Shown: piece by piece, positions 52,088-62,500 of the stretch
Layout: the number at the start of each line of letters is the position of its first letter
Position numbering within the stretch: the stretch's first letter is position 1
Source of the DNA: Acidobacteriota bacterium
GTDB lineage: Bacteria > Acidobacteriota > Blastocatellia > Pyrinomonadales > Pyrinomonadaceae
Direction of reading: 5' to 3'
Assembly: GCA_019239425.1 (NCBI GenBank)
Contig: JAFAZX010000018.1
Location: forward strand, 41,505 to 105,504
DNA: 64,000 nt
Program-made: the position numbers and the translations under genes
The notes under the pieces: model-generated
Database searches by the model: none
What the model was told of the DNA's origin: nothing
Seen by the model: only the letters and a program-made list of their open reading frames with translations

Positions 52088-53008
52088 ATGAGCGACGAAA
52101 GGGTTCTGCAAATCCAGCAAATCTCGGCCCACCCCGGCCCCGTCCCCGGCCGCGGCACGCAGCGCGCCGTCGAGGTCTGCAAGTACGTCGACGTGACGAC
52201 CTGCATCGGCTGCAAGGCCTGCGAGGTGGCCTGCGTCGAGTGGAACGACCACCCTTTCCGCGAGACGACCTTCGACGACACGTACCAGACGATGCCCTCG
52301 ACGGATTGGAACTACTGGAACCTCATCAAGTTCGTCGAGCACGAGAACGCGGGCGCGCTGATGTGGCTCATGCGCAAAGACCAGTGCATGCACTGCGCCG
52401 ACCCCGGATGCCTGCGCGCGTGCCCGGCCGACGGCGCCATCGTGCAGTACACGAACGGCATCGTGGACTTCCAGCAGGAGAACTGCATCGGCTGCGGCTA
52501 CTGCATCTCGGGCTGCCCCTTCGACATCCCGAAGTTCAACGAGGGGACGAAGAAGGTCTACAAGTGCACGCTCTGCTCCGACCGCGTCGGGCAGGGGTTG
52601 GAGCCGGCCTGCATCAAGGCGTGCCCGACGGGGTGCCTGCACTTCGGCACGAAAGGCGACATGCTGGCCTTAGCCAACACGCGCGCGCAGCAGCTGGTTC
52701 AGATTTCGGGCTTCAGGAACGCGGGCGTCTACGACCCGCCCACGGTCGGCGGCACGCACGTCATCTACGTGCTGCACGACGCGACGCAGCCCGAACTCTA
52801 CGGCGGGCTGCCGTCGAACCCGGTCATCCCGCCGAGCTACACCTACTGGAAGTGGCTCGCGAAGCCGGCGGGTCTCTTCGCGGCCCTCCTCGGCATCTTC
52901 GCCGTCTTCTTCCACCGCGTCACCGTCGGGCCGAAGCGGCCGCAGCCCGAGCCCGTCGTGACTGAGCACCCGGACGAGGCCGAGACCAAGAGGAGTGAGC
53001 AGCCATGA
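52088..53008 (+). CDS. fdnH: Formate dehydrogenase-N iron-sulfur (beta) subunit
   Basis: The 306-residue protein carries four ferredoxin-type Cys clusters: CIGCKACEVAC, CMHCADPGCLRACP, CIGCGYCISGCP and CTLCSD with PACIKACPTGCL. One C-terminal membrane helix (LFAALLGIFAVFFHRV) anchors it. It passes electrons from the alpha subunit to the gamma cytochrome. The gene follows fdnG by one base and overlaps the gamma gene by four (ATGA). Confidence 0.93.
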   Translation: MSDERVLQIQQISAHPGPVPGRGTQRAVEVCKYVDVTTCIGCKACEVACVEWNDHPFRETTFDDTYQTMPSTDWNYWNLIKFVEHENAGALMWLMRKDQCMHCADPGCLRACPADGAIVQYTNGIVDFQQENCIGCGYCISGCPFDIPKFNEGTKKVYKCTLCSDRVGQGLEPACIKACPTGCLHFGTKGDMLALANTRAQQLVQISGFRNAGVYDPPTVGGTHVIYVLHDATQPELYGGLPSNPVIPPSYTYWKWLAKPAGLFAALLGIFAVFFHRVTVGPKRPQPEPVVTEHPDEAETKRSEQP

Positions 53009-53811
53009 GCAGTTCGGCCGAACGCTTCGACGAAAGCGCGCGGCGCGAGGCGGGCCGCCGCGGGCGCACGGTCGTACGCCGCGGCGAGTTGCTGCGCCAC
53101 CCCGTCTACACGCGCGTGCTGCACTGGCTGGTGGCGATCTCCTTCGTCCTCTCGCTGCTCTCCGGCTTCGGCATCTATTCGCCGTGGCTCTTCCGCTGGC
53201 TCACGCCGCTCTTCGGCGGTGGGCCGTCGGCGCGCTTCCTGCATCCGTGGTTCGGCCTCGCGTTCGACCTCTTCTTCTTCTTCCAGTTCCTCAACTGGCT
53301 CGCCCCGATGGCTTGGACGGCCGCCGACCGCCGCTGGGTGCGCCGCGTCAAGGCGTACGCGACGAACCGTGAGAAGGTCGAGGCCGAGGACGTGGGTTTC
53401 TTCAACGGCGGTCAGAAGCTCTACTTCTGGGCCATCGTCGCGAGCGGCCTGCTGTTCCTGGTCACGGGGCTGCTGCTGTGGTTCGACGACGCGGTGCCGC
53501 GCTGGCTCGTCGCGCTCTCTTACGTCGTCCACGACCTCGCGGCGCTCGTCATGCTCGCCGGGTTCATCGTCCACGTCTACGAGGGGACGGCCGCGCAGCC
53601 CGGCACGTTCCGCTCGATGACCGACGGCACCGTCACCGACGAGTGGGCCTGGACGCACCACCCCGCCTGGTACAGGGACGTGACGGGGCGCGACCCGCGC
53701 GAGGATTACGAGCGTGCGCGCCGCCGCCAGTCGGGGCGTGAGCGCGCCGCCGCGGCTTGGGAGCGCGAGCAGGACTTGCGCGAGCGCGGTGGCGAGGGCG
53801 GCGACGTTTAG
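53005..53811 (+). CDS. fdnI: Formate dehydrogenase cytochrome b (gamma) subunit
   Basis: The 268-residue protein has four membrane helices, with haem-ligand His candidates in YTRVLHWLVAISFVLSLLSG, FLHPWFGLAFDLFFFFQFL, YVVHDLAALVMLAGFIVHVY, as in FdnI/FdoI. It delivers electrons to quinone. The sequence ending in MTDGTVTDEWAWTHHPAWY is family-typical. A charged Arg/Glu tail follows. Start ATG overlaps fdnH. Confidence 0.9.
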   Translation: MSSSAERFDESARREAGRRGRTVVRRGELLRHPVYTRVLHWLVAISFVLSLLSGFGIYSPWLFRWLTPLFGGGPSARFLHPWFGLAFDLFFFFQFLNWLAPMAWTAADRRWVRRVKAYATNREKVEAEDVGFFNGGQKLYFWAIVASGLLFLVTGLLLWFDDAVPRWLVALSYVVHDLAALVMLAGFIVHVYEGTAAQPGTFRSMTDGTVTDEWAWTHHPAWYRDVTGRDPREDYERARRRQSGRERAAAAWEREQDLRERGGEGGDV

Positions 53812-53826
53812 TCCATACTCGAACTC

Positions 53827-54438
53827 ATGGAGACAGCCGAAGGCGTGAAGGGGGGCTTGCCGCCGCTCGACGAACTGCTGGAGGAGTGCGGCCGCCTGCA
53901 CGGGCACATGTGCGCGGGGCAATTGCTCGGCGCGCGGATGGCCGTGCTGGGCTGCCGGCTCGCCCGGATCGATGACCCGCGCGGCGCCGACCGCAAGAAG
54001 CTCATCGTGTGGGTCGAGATAGACCGCTGCATGGCCGACGCCGTCTCGGCGGTGACGGGCGCGCGCCTCGGCAAGCGCAGCCTGAAGTACCTCGACTACG
54101 GCAAGGTCGCGGCGACGTTCCTCAACACCGAGACGGGCGAGGCCGTGCGGGTCGTGGCCCTGGAAGAGTCGCGCGCTCTGGCCGACGCGCGCCACCCCGA
54201 GATAGAGAGCAAGAAGGAGCGGCAGTTCCGCGCCTACAGGGAGGCGGCCGACGAGGAGCTGTTCAAGGTCGAGCGGGTCGCGGTGGATTACGGCGAGATG
54301 GACGCGCCCGGTCGCCCGCGCTCGCGCGTCCTGTGCGAGCGCTGCGGCGAGGGCGTCAACGACGGGCGCGAGGTGCGAAGCGGCGGCCCCGCCCTGTGCC
54401 GCCCCTGCGCCGCGGGCGGTTACTACCGAAGACTCTAG
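53827..54438 (+). CDS. FmdE/FwdE-family protein
   Basis: The 203-residue protein has the FmdE domain (LHGHMCAGQLLGARMAVLG near residue 24, WVEIDRCMADAVSAVTG) and a C-terminal zinc-ribbon-like CERCGEGV...CRPCAAGG. FmdE proteins were named from formylmethanofuran dehydrogenase but occur widely near molybdoenzymes; the role is unclear. It lies 15 bases after the gamma subunit, so it is probably co-transcribed and could help in cofactor handling or formate metabolism. Inference only. Confidence 0.8.
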   Translation: METAEGVKGGLPPLDELLEECGRLHGHMCAGQLLGARMAVLGCRLARIDDPRGADRKKLIVWVEIDRCMADAVSAVTGARLGKRSLKYLDYGKVAATFLNTETGEAVRVVALEESRALADARHPEIESKKERQFRAYREAADEELFKVERVAVDYGEMDAPGRPRSRVLCERCGEGVNDGREVRSGGPALCRPCAAGGYYRRL

Positions 54439-54625
54439 CCTGAAGGCTCTAGCCGAAGAGCGCCTCCGCGTGAAGCTCTACGAGGTTCCGCCCGCCTTCG
54501 GCTGCTCCGCCCGGAACAACCACCCCACTTAATTCGGCGCGTGCAACCGTCAGACATCTAAACATCGGCCGGACTTGAAGAGCCGAGTTACGGCCGAGAC
54601 CGACTTCCGGGGAGGAGATTTAAAG

Positions 54626-55324
54626 ATGATAACGGTTAGACGGGCGGCGGAGCGCGGCGGCGGCGACCACGGCTGGCTGGACACGCGCCACACCTTCTCT
54701 TTCAGCGACTACTACGACCCGCGCCACCTGGGCTTCCGCACCTTGCGCGTCATCAACGAAGACCGCGTGGCTCCGGGGCAGGGGTTCGGCACGCACGGCC
54801 ACCGCGACATGGAGATTCTCTCCTACGTCGTCTCCGGGGGCCTGGGCCACCGCGACAGCACGGGCAACGCCGAGGTCTTGCGCCCGCACGAGTGGCAGCG
54901 GATGAGCGCGGGCACGGGCGTCCGCCACAGCGAGATGAACGCCTCGCAGACCGAGCCGGTGCACTTCTACCAGATTTGGATTCTGCCCGAGGAGCAGGCC
55001 ATCCGGCCGGGCTACGAGCAGAGGCTCTTCGCGCCCGAAGAGAAGACCGGCCGGCTCACACTCGTCGCCTCGCGCGAGGGCGCCGAAGGGTCTTTGAAGA
55101 TTCACCAGGACGTGCGGGTCTACAACTCTCTGCTGCCGGCCGGCGCCGAGGTCGTGCACCGGCTCGACGAAGGCCGGCACGCGTGGGCGCAGGTCGTCCG
55201 CGGCGCGGTCACGCTCAACGGCAGCGCGCTCGGCGAAGGCGACGGCGCGGCCGTCAGCGGCGAGACGGATTTGACGATCAGGGCGGGCGAGGACGCGGAG
55301 GTCATCCTCTTCGACCTCGCGTAA
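54626..55324 (+). CDS. Pirin-family protein
   Basis: The 232-residue bicupin has the pirin metal site: GFGTHGHRDMEILSYVVSG (two His), then VRHSEMNAS (His and Glu), and the typical FYQIWILPEEQAI. The C-terminal cupin is present as well. Bacterial pirins such as YhaK-type have quercetinase-like or regulatory activities; the actual function here is unknown. GGAGGAG is about 10 bases before the ATG. Confidence 0.85.
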   Translation: MITVRRAAERGGGDHGWLDTRHTFSFSDYYDPRHLGFRTLRVINEDRVAPGQGFGTHGHRDMEILSYVVSGGLGHRDSTGNAEVLRPHEWQRMSAGTGVRHSEMNASQTEPVHFYQIWILPEEQAIRPGYEQRLFAPEEKTGRLTLVASREGAEGSLKIHQDVRVYNSLLPAGAEVVHRLDEGRHAWAQVVRGAVTLNGSALGEGDGAAVSGETDLTIRAGEDAEVILFDLA

Positions 55325-55339
55325 AGGGGGGAGGTTTCG

Positions 55340-55759
55340 ATGGGCGAAGATGTTGGAGGGGGGGCGGCGGCCGGGCCGTCGCTCGAACGCCTGCGCGCGC
55401 TGCGCGGCAAGCTTCTGCACCTGCACAAGGTTTTGCTCGACTCGGAGCGCGCCGAGTACGAGGCGGCGCACGGGCGCGTGACGGCGGGCGAACTGCTGCA
55501 ACTCGCTCTCAATGACAGGCAGTTTGCGTGGCTGCGCGGACTCTCCGAGCTGGTCGTCCTGATTGACGAAGCCCTCGACCCCAAAGAGCCGGCGGCCGTC
55601 CCCGGCGCGGACGCACTGCTTGCGCAGGCGCGGAAGCTTCTGAAGCCTTCGGAGGAGGGGAGCGAGTTCGCGCGCAGGTACTTCGCGGCCTTACAGCGCG
55701 AGCCCGAGGCGGTGCTGGCGCACAGGGAGGCGACGCGCCTCCTGTCGGACGCAGGTTAA
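55340..55759 (+). CDS. Small conserved helical protein
   Basis: The 139-residue, mostly helical protein has no signal peptide or recognised domain; it contains LRGKLLHLHKVLLDSERAEY and LLQLALNDRQFAWLRGLSEL. It starts 15 bases after the pirin stop behind a good GGGGGGAGG, so it is likely in the same operon. I do not recognise a function. Confidence 0.7.
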   Translation: MGEDVGGGAAAGPSLERLRALRGKLLHLHKVLLDSERAEYEAAHGRVTAGELLQLALNDRQFAWLRGLSELVVLIDEALDPKEPAAVPGADALLAQARKLLKPSEEGSEFARRYFAALQREPEAVLAHREATRLLSDAG

Positions 55760-55787
55760 CTGGGCCGTGCCCGGCTTTGAGGGCCGT

Positions 55788-56534
55788 CTACTTCTTGGGA
55801 GGCGGCAAGGCCCTCAACAACTCGTCAGCCAGTGGGGCCGCGGCCGACGGCTTCGAGACGGACTTGAAGTACGCCTGGAGCTCACGCCGGTCGGCGTCGG
55901 ACAACCCATACGGGTCGAGCAGGCCGTAGACCTTCTGCCTAATCGCGGGGGGCGTGCCTTCGAGGTTCGAGAGGAAGACTCCAGGCTCGCTCTTCAACTC
56001 TTTGGTGAAGAAGCCCTGGAGGTCTGCCCCCGTGGCGCCGTCGGCCCAGTCCGCGGAGGCGAACAGGTGTGGCAACACGCTCTTGTCCCCCCTGCGCGCC
56101 AGCCTGATCACCAGGGATGCTGCCCAGTCCCCGCTGAATTCGTCGTAGGGCGGCTTTTTAGCCAGACTGGACAGGACGACCTGTTTGTTCGCCGAGTAAT
56201 CACCGCCGAGGTGACACAGCGCGAAGGCGATCAGAACCCGGTTGCGATCCCGCACCGGCAGCGAGGCGGAGAGTCGGTTCAGCCTGTAGAGCGTCTCCGC
56301 CTGCGGCCGGCTGTTGAGCCTGGCCCAAGCCTCTTCGGCGCGGCCTTCGTGAGACGCGAAGGCCGCCACGTCGGCCAGCAGGCGCTCGTCGGCTTCCCGC
56401 GCGGACGGCGCGGCGCTGGCGAGTTGCGCCGCCTGAGGCCCCTTCACCTGGGCCGTCGGGGCGTAGCAGCCCATGAAGTACCTGCAGGTCAAGACCAGCA
56501 GGCAGCAGCATCCGACCAAAATCTTAATCGGCAT
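55788..56534 (-). CDS. Helical lipoprotein, candidate immunity protein
   Basis: The 248-residue protein has a short hydrophobic N-terminus with several Cys (ILVGCCCLLVLTC, then RYFMGCYAP), which looks like a lipoprotein signal. The rest is helical and HEAT- or TPR-like, with LIAFALCHLGGDYSANKQVV-type helices. GGAGGTGA before ATG gives a strong start. It lies 52 bases behind the RHS gene, same strand. An envelope-anchored helical protein next to a toxin-tipped RHS protein fits an immunity role, but this is a guess from position. Confidence 0.6.
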   Translation of the reverse strand: MPIKILVGCCCLLVLTCRYFMGCYAPTAQVKGPQAAQLASAAPSAREADERLLADVAAFASHEGRAEEAWARLNSRPQAETLYRLNRLSASLPVRDRNRVLIAFALCHLGGDYSANKQVVLSSLAKKPPYDEFSGDWAASLVIRLARRGDKSVLPHLFASADWADGATGADLQGFFTKELKSEPGVFLSNLEGTPPAIRQKVYGLLDPYGLSDADRRELQAYFKSVSKPSAAAPLADELLRALPPPKK

Positions 56535-56586
56535 CTTCTATTCACCTCCCGGTGGCGAAGTGTTCGCCTGAAAGACGTGTTATGCG

Positions 56587-59500
56587 TCACTTCCCCTCGG
56601 GCGGCGCGTTGGCCTTCTCGTGGCCCACGCTGCCCGGGGAGTTGCCGTCCTCGTCAGGACTCCCGAATCCCGCGTTGCGTAACTCGGGGTATAGGTACTC
56701 GCCGGTCGTAGAGTCTTTCTGGTCCGCCATCGCGTTCAGCGTCGGCGCGTCGCCGATGAAGATGTTCGAGATGGGGTCGCCCTCTGTAGCCAGGTCGTTG
56801 ACGGTGGTGATCAGCGCGTTGATGTCCTCGTTATGCACCCTGACGCATCCTTGCGTGGGAGTGAGAGGCTGCTGGGGGTCGAGGGCCTGCGCGAGGGGCC
56901 GGCCACCGCCATGTATATATATCGAACTTCGTTCGTTGTCCACGACTTCTCCGCTCACCGGCGTCATGGTGATGATGCCGGTGCCGAACTGGGTCTCCGA
57001 CGGCCGCGCGGCCACGCCGGCCGTCCCGCCCTGCGTGGCGTTCGCGTTGCTGCCGTTATAATTAGGCAGAGGTTTGTAGACACCGAAGGGGGTGTCGGCC
57101 CCGGCCTTGGTTCTATCCGACCCGTTCATCCCGACGGCCCGGCCCTCGACGCGGTTGCTGCCGTCCCGCACCGTCCTGTCGAAGCCGTCCCGGTTATAAA
57201 CGCTGACGCTGGCGCTGCCGTCCCCGCCGTTGCTCCTCGGAGAGACCACCACGACGATGGTGGAAAGTCCGTTCGGGTCGACTGCCACCGTCGGCCGGTT
57301 CAGGACGTAGGCGTACCTGTTCCAGGTCTGAGGGGCGGCGGGCTTGGCGCTCCCGGCCAGCGGATCGACGCCGGTGAAGCGGCCCTGCCCGGCCGAGTAG
57401 TACCGAGCCTTCGCGTAGTCCAGACCCACTCCCGCGTCGTGTTCGTAGCCCGTGAACTTCTGCCGGGTCGTGTCGCCCCTGTAACCGCGCTCGTAAGTCC
57501 GCCAGGCGGTCTCGCCCTTTATCTCCTCGCCGAAGGGCAGGTAGTCGTGGCGCGACACGCCGGCCAAACTCCCCGTCTTATCGACGAGCATGCGCGGCGT
57601 GCCCAACTGGTCTGTGACCAGCCACCTCACGTCCGCCCCCGAACTCGTGGCCGCCGCGCCGCCGCCGCCCCACGCCTCTATCTCGACGATGCGGCTGTAG
57701 GAGGCCAGAGCCCCGTTGACGAGCACGCGCACCTTCGACGTCGTCACCGCCGCGAAAGTCACCTTCCGCCAGACCTTGTTGTTGCCGCCGACGCTCCCGC
57801 CGGAGACGGTGGCCCACGCCGAGCCGTTCCAGTACTGCACCTCGAAGCTCGTGATGCCGTACTGCGAGAAGGTCGTGGCTTCGGTCGGCTCGGAGGGGCT
57901 GCCGACGTTGTCCTGTAAGGTGTAGACGTCCACCTCGTCGATCTGCTTCGCCCCAGTGAAGGCGACCTCCACCCAGTCGGGGTAAGAGTCGCCGGTCGCG
58001 TCGTTCCAACCGCCCTGCCCGCCGTTCCAGCCCAGGCCCTTCCGCTCGCCGTTGTTGACGGAGGCGGCGGGGAAGGCCGCGCTGTAGGTCGAAGAGGCCG
58101 TGGCGACGCCGCCGTTCGAAGAGGCGGCGTAGTTAGCCCGCCGCGCCTCGTAAGCCTCAAGCTCCACCACACGGCTGAAGCTGTTGAGCGCGCCGCCGAC
58201 CAGAACCCTGACGCCGGTCGTCGTCACGGCCGGGAAGGTGAACCGCCGCCAGACCTTGTCGTTGCCGGTGACGCCCCCGCCGGGGACGGTCGCCCACGCG
58301 GAGCCAGTCCAATACTGGACTTCGAAGCTCGTCATGCCGTAGAGGCTGAAGGTCATGCCTTCGGTCGGCTCCGAAGGATTGCTCACGGCGTCCTGCACGG
58401 TGTAGACATCTATCTCGTCAACCGTCTTCGCGCCGCCGAAGCTCACCTGGAGCCAGTCCGGGTAGGAGCCGTTGGTCGCGTCGTTCCAGCCGCCGCCCGC
58501 GCCCCAGTTCGCGCCGCGGTGCTCGCCGTCGATGGCCCCCGCGGCCGTGAAGGCCGCGCTGTATGAAGTGGAAGCGGTGGCGGAGGCGCCCGCCGACGCC
58601 AGCGCCACGTTGACCTTCGGGGCGACGGCGGCGCCGGCCGGCGCGGCCGTCACGAGCAGCTCGCCCGCGCGGTAGCCGTACTCTTTCAGCGGCGAAGCTG
58701 TCGCGCCGTCGGGCGCGTACTCGGCGAGCAGCTCGCCGCCGGCGCCGTAGACCTGCCAGGCCTCTTCGCCGGTGCCGACCGCGCGCTTGACTCTCTGGCC
58801 GTCGGCGTCGTACGCGTAGCCGGCCGCCTGCAACTGACCCGAGACGAACTGCGCGCTCGTCAGACGCCCTTCGGCGTCGTACGTGCGCGTCCCCCCGCCG
58901 CCCTGTCCGCCCTGGTACGTGTCGAGGGTCATGTTGCCGGCCGCGTCGAAAGCGATCTGCCCGGCGTACCCCGCGGGCACGCCCAGGCGGTTCGTGTTCG
59001 GGTCGACGGCGAACTGCGGCGCGGCGACGCCGTTCGTGCCGGCGAGGTTGACGGTGCGGTTCCCCCAGCGGTCGTAGTCGTACGACTGAACCCAACCGTC
59101 TGCACCGCCCCTCCCTTCGCGCGCCCTCCGCAGGCGGTTCAAGGCGTCGTACTCGTAGAAGAAGGTCGAGAGGGAGTAGTTCGAGACCTGGTCGTCGTCG
59201 GGGATGTAGACGTCCTGCTTGGCGAGGTCGCCGTTGTTGTCGCTGCCCGAACCGGCCCAGGACTGTTCGGAGTAGTGGTTGATGAGCGCGCCGCGGTTCC
59301 AGTTCTCGCGGTTGGCGAGGTCTGTGAAGGCGTACGTGCTCACGCGGATCTGGCTGAGCTGCCCGCGCGAGTTGTAGAAGTGTTTGTTGTAGACGGGCTG
59401 CGCGGTGCCGAAGCGTTCCTGGTTCACCCCGCCCAGCTCGTCGTAGACGACCTGCGAGGCGTACGTGCGCTCGGCCCCGTCGCCGAGCGTGCCCTTGAAG

Positions 59501-62500
59501 GCGGGCAGGGAGCCGTTGTCGCCGAGCCGCCCCGCCGCCTCGTACTGGTATTCGACCTTGTGCCCCGAAGGGTAGACGAGCGACTTGGGGTCGCCCGCGA
59601 GGTTGTAGTCGAGGAGCGCCGTGTACGCGCGCCCCCACTGCCCCGCGACCCAGAACTGCTGCTTCTGCCGCACGGGCCGCCCCGCCGCGTCGTACTGCTC
59701 GACGGTGTTGAGCGACACCTGCGCCGCCTCACTCTTCCAGGGCAGCCCGAGCCCGCCCGCGGCCCCGTCGTAGTAGCGCATCACGTCCGGGTTGAGCGCG
59801 GGCGTGTCGTTGTAGTCGGTCGTGACGTTGCGGTTCAGCGCGTCGTAGGTGTGCCTGACCTTCAGGTTCGACTGCGCGCCGGGCTGGCCGACGAGGCGCG
59901 CGTCCATGCGCGCGAGGAGGTTCCCGTTCTCGTCGTAGCGGAAGGCGAGCGACCACTGCGAGTTGGTGGTGACCGGGTCGGCGTAGGCGGGGAAGTCGGG
60001 GTCATTCGAAGGGTTGGTGATGAGTCCCTGTTCGGGGTAGCGCGCCCTGACCACCCGGCCCAGCGAGTCGTAAGCGAAGAAGCGGCGCTGCGTGACCGGC
60101 TGCCCCGAATGCTGCCCGGCCTGCTCGACCATGCGCAGCCGACCGAGCGCGTCGTAACGGTAGCTCGTCAGGTAGCCGTAAGCCGCCTCCGCGTGCCCGG
60201 GGAAGGGGGCGAGCGAGACGGTCGAAGCCTCGGCACCTGATTCCGCGGCCGTGACCTCCCACACCTGCGTCAGCCTGCCGAGCGCGTCCGTGCGGCTGAC
60301 GCGCTCCTTGCCCGCCTGATCTCTCGACAGCACGCGGTCGCCGCTGAAGTCTGTGTAGACGGAGGCGCCGTCGGGCCGCGTCGTGACCTTGCGCACGCGG
60401 CCGAGCGCGTCGTAGGTCGTCTCGGCCCACTTGTCGGTCGAGAACTGGGCCGCGCCCTCCGCGGCGCGGTAAGGCATCGAAGAGCGCGCCACGCGGCCGA
60501 GCGCGTCATACTCCTTGTCCACGTTGAGCCAGGGCCTCGCCGCGTCGTAATTCTCGAAGGTTGCCTTGCGGTAGAGTCTGCCCAGCCCGTCGAAGAACTG
60601 CTTCGACTCGACGCGGCGTGTGCCGTCGAGGTCGGTCAGCACGCGCACGTACAGGTTGCCCGCCGCGTCGCCGTACTCGTAGACGGTGCGGCCGCCGTCC
60701 GGCCGCACCACCCCCTTGAGTCGGTCGAGCGGGTCGGCGGCGCCGCCCGCGCCCGCGTAGACGAAGACCGTCGTCCTGTTGTTAGCGTCGGTGGTCGAGG
60801 AGGGCAGGCCGCTGCTGTAGTCGTAGACGGTCGTCGTGACGAGCGACTGGTGTGCGCCGAAGGGGACTGAGGCGTCGGCCTGCGCGGCCGCCGAGGCGGC
60901 CTTGGTCGGGAAGGCGAAGGTGTTGGCGGCGGCGGTATTCGTGCCGGCGAAGGAGTCCTTGTAGGACATCTCCGAGAGATTCCCTCGCGCGTCCCAAAGC
61001 TTCCGCGCGTTGCCGAGCTGATCGTATTGCGTATGCGTCTCGACCCAGGCGTTCGCGGTGTCGAGCCAGCTCCTCGTGGTCGTCGGGTTGCCGCGCGCGC
61101 TCGTGCCGGGGTCGCCCCACTGCGGCACGGACGAACAGGGCACGGACTGCTCCGGGTCGCACGCGAGCAGCGGGAAGGAAGATTCGTCGTAACGCGTCTC
61201 GCTCTTCGCCGTAAGCGTCTCCGTGCCGTCTGCGGGGTTGACCGCGTAGACCTGCCGGGCCGAGACGAGACCGCGGATGTGCACGCCGCCCGCCGCAACG
61301 TAGTCCACGCCGTTGGCGCTTGAGAGGTATTCGTTGTGCGTGTGAGTGACGGGGCGGGGCGGCGTCGCGCCGACGCCGTAGTCGTAGGCCCAGGCGTCGG
61401 TCTGGTCGTTGAACTGGTCGAAGCCCACGGCGCCCGTCTGCGGGTCGAGGGCCGACTGCTTCGAGACGAGGTTGGCGCCGCCCGGCTCCAGCGTGGTCAC
61501 CGTCTCGACCACGCGCGGGTCGTTCGGGGGGGCCGCGTCGGCGCTCCCGCTCCACCAGCTGAGAGGGGCGCGCTGCCTCCAGGCCTGCTCGACCCGGCGG
61601 GCCGGGAGCGCCGAGGCCGCGCCGCCCGCCACGTCGAAGTATTCCGTCTTATACTCGCGCCCCTCCTGCCAGCCCGAGTAGTCGGTGGGGTGCTGTGCCA
61701 GCGAAGTCAGGGGTGTGCCGTAGAAGTAGTGCGTCGAGCGCGCCAGCAGCACGCCCGAGGCGTCGAGGGCGTCCACCGTCCTCGCGCCCGCGTCGGTCGT
61801 GTAAGTCGTGCGGCCTTCGAGGTGTGTCCCGTCGGAGTAGACGCGGCGCTCGACGACGCCGCGGAATATCTGGTCGGGGCCGTGTGCGAAGTAGTCGCCG
61901 AAGTCGTACTCGATGGCGCCGCCCGTCGGCAGCTCCACGCGCGCCAGCTCGCCGTAGGCGTTGTAGAAGAGTTTGTAAGCCCTGCGGGCGACGCCGTCGT
62001 CGGGCAGCCAGACCGCGGACTTCCGCTGCGGGTTGAAGGCGGTCGTGGCGCTGCCTTGCAGGTCTGGGAAGAGCTGGGCCACGGTGCGCGGCGAGGGCGC
62101 GTCGCCGGCGCGGTTCGTGCGCAGCACGTTCTCGAGGTTGGCGTAGGAGACGCGCACGACGCGCTGCGCCCCGCCGAAGCCGCCGTAGACGATCTGGTCG
62201 CAGAGGCCGTAGGGCGCCACGTCCGACACGCCGTAGTTGATCGTCACCACGCGCCCGAGCGAGTCGGTGATGGTCTTCACGCGCGTCCCCTCGTACGTGT
62301 AGGAGACGCGGTTGCCGTTACGGTCGCGCGTCCAGCTCACCTTGCCCGCGTCGATGCGGTAGACCGTGCCGTCCCTCAGCTTCAGCACGCCCGAAGGGTA
62401 GACGGTGGTCGGGGCGCCGCCCGTCCAGTCGTAGACTGGCGTGTCGGAGATGAAGGTCGCCGCCGTCCCGTCGGCGGTGACGAAAACGGCGCCGCGCAGC

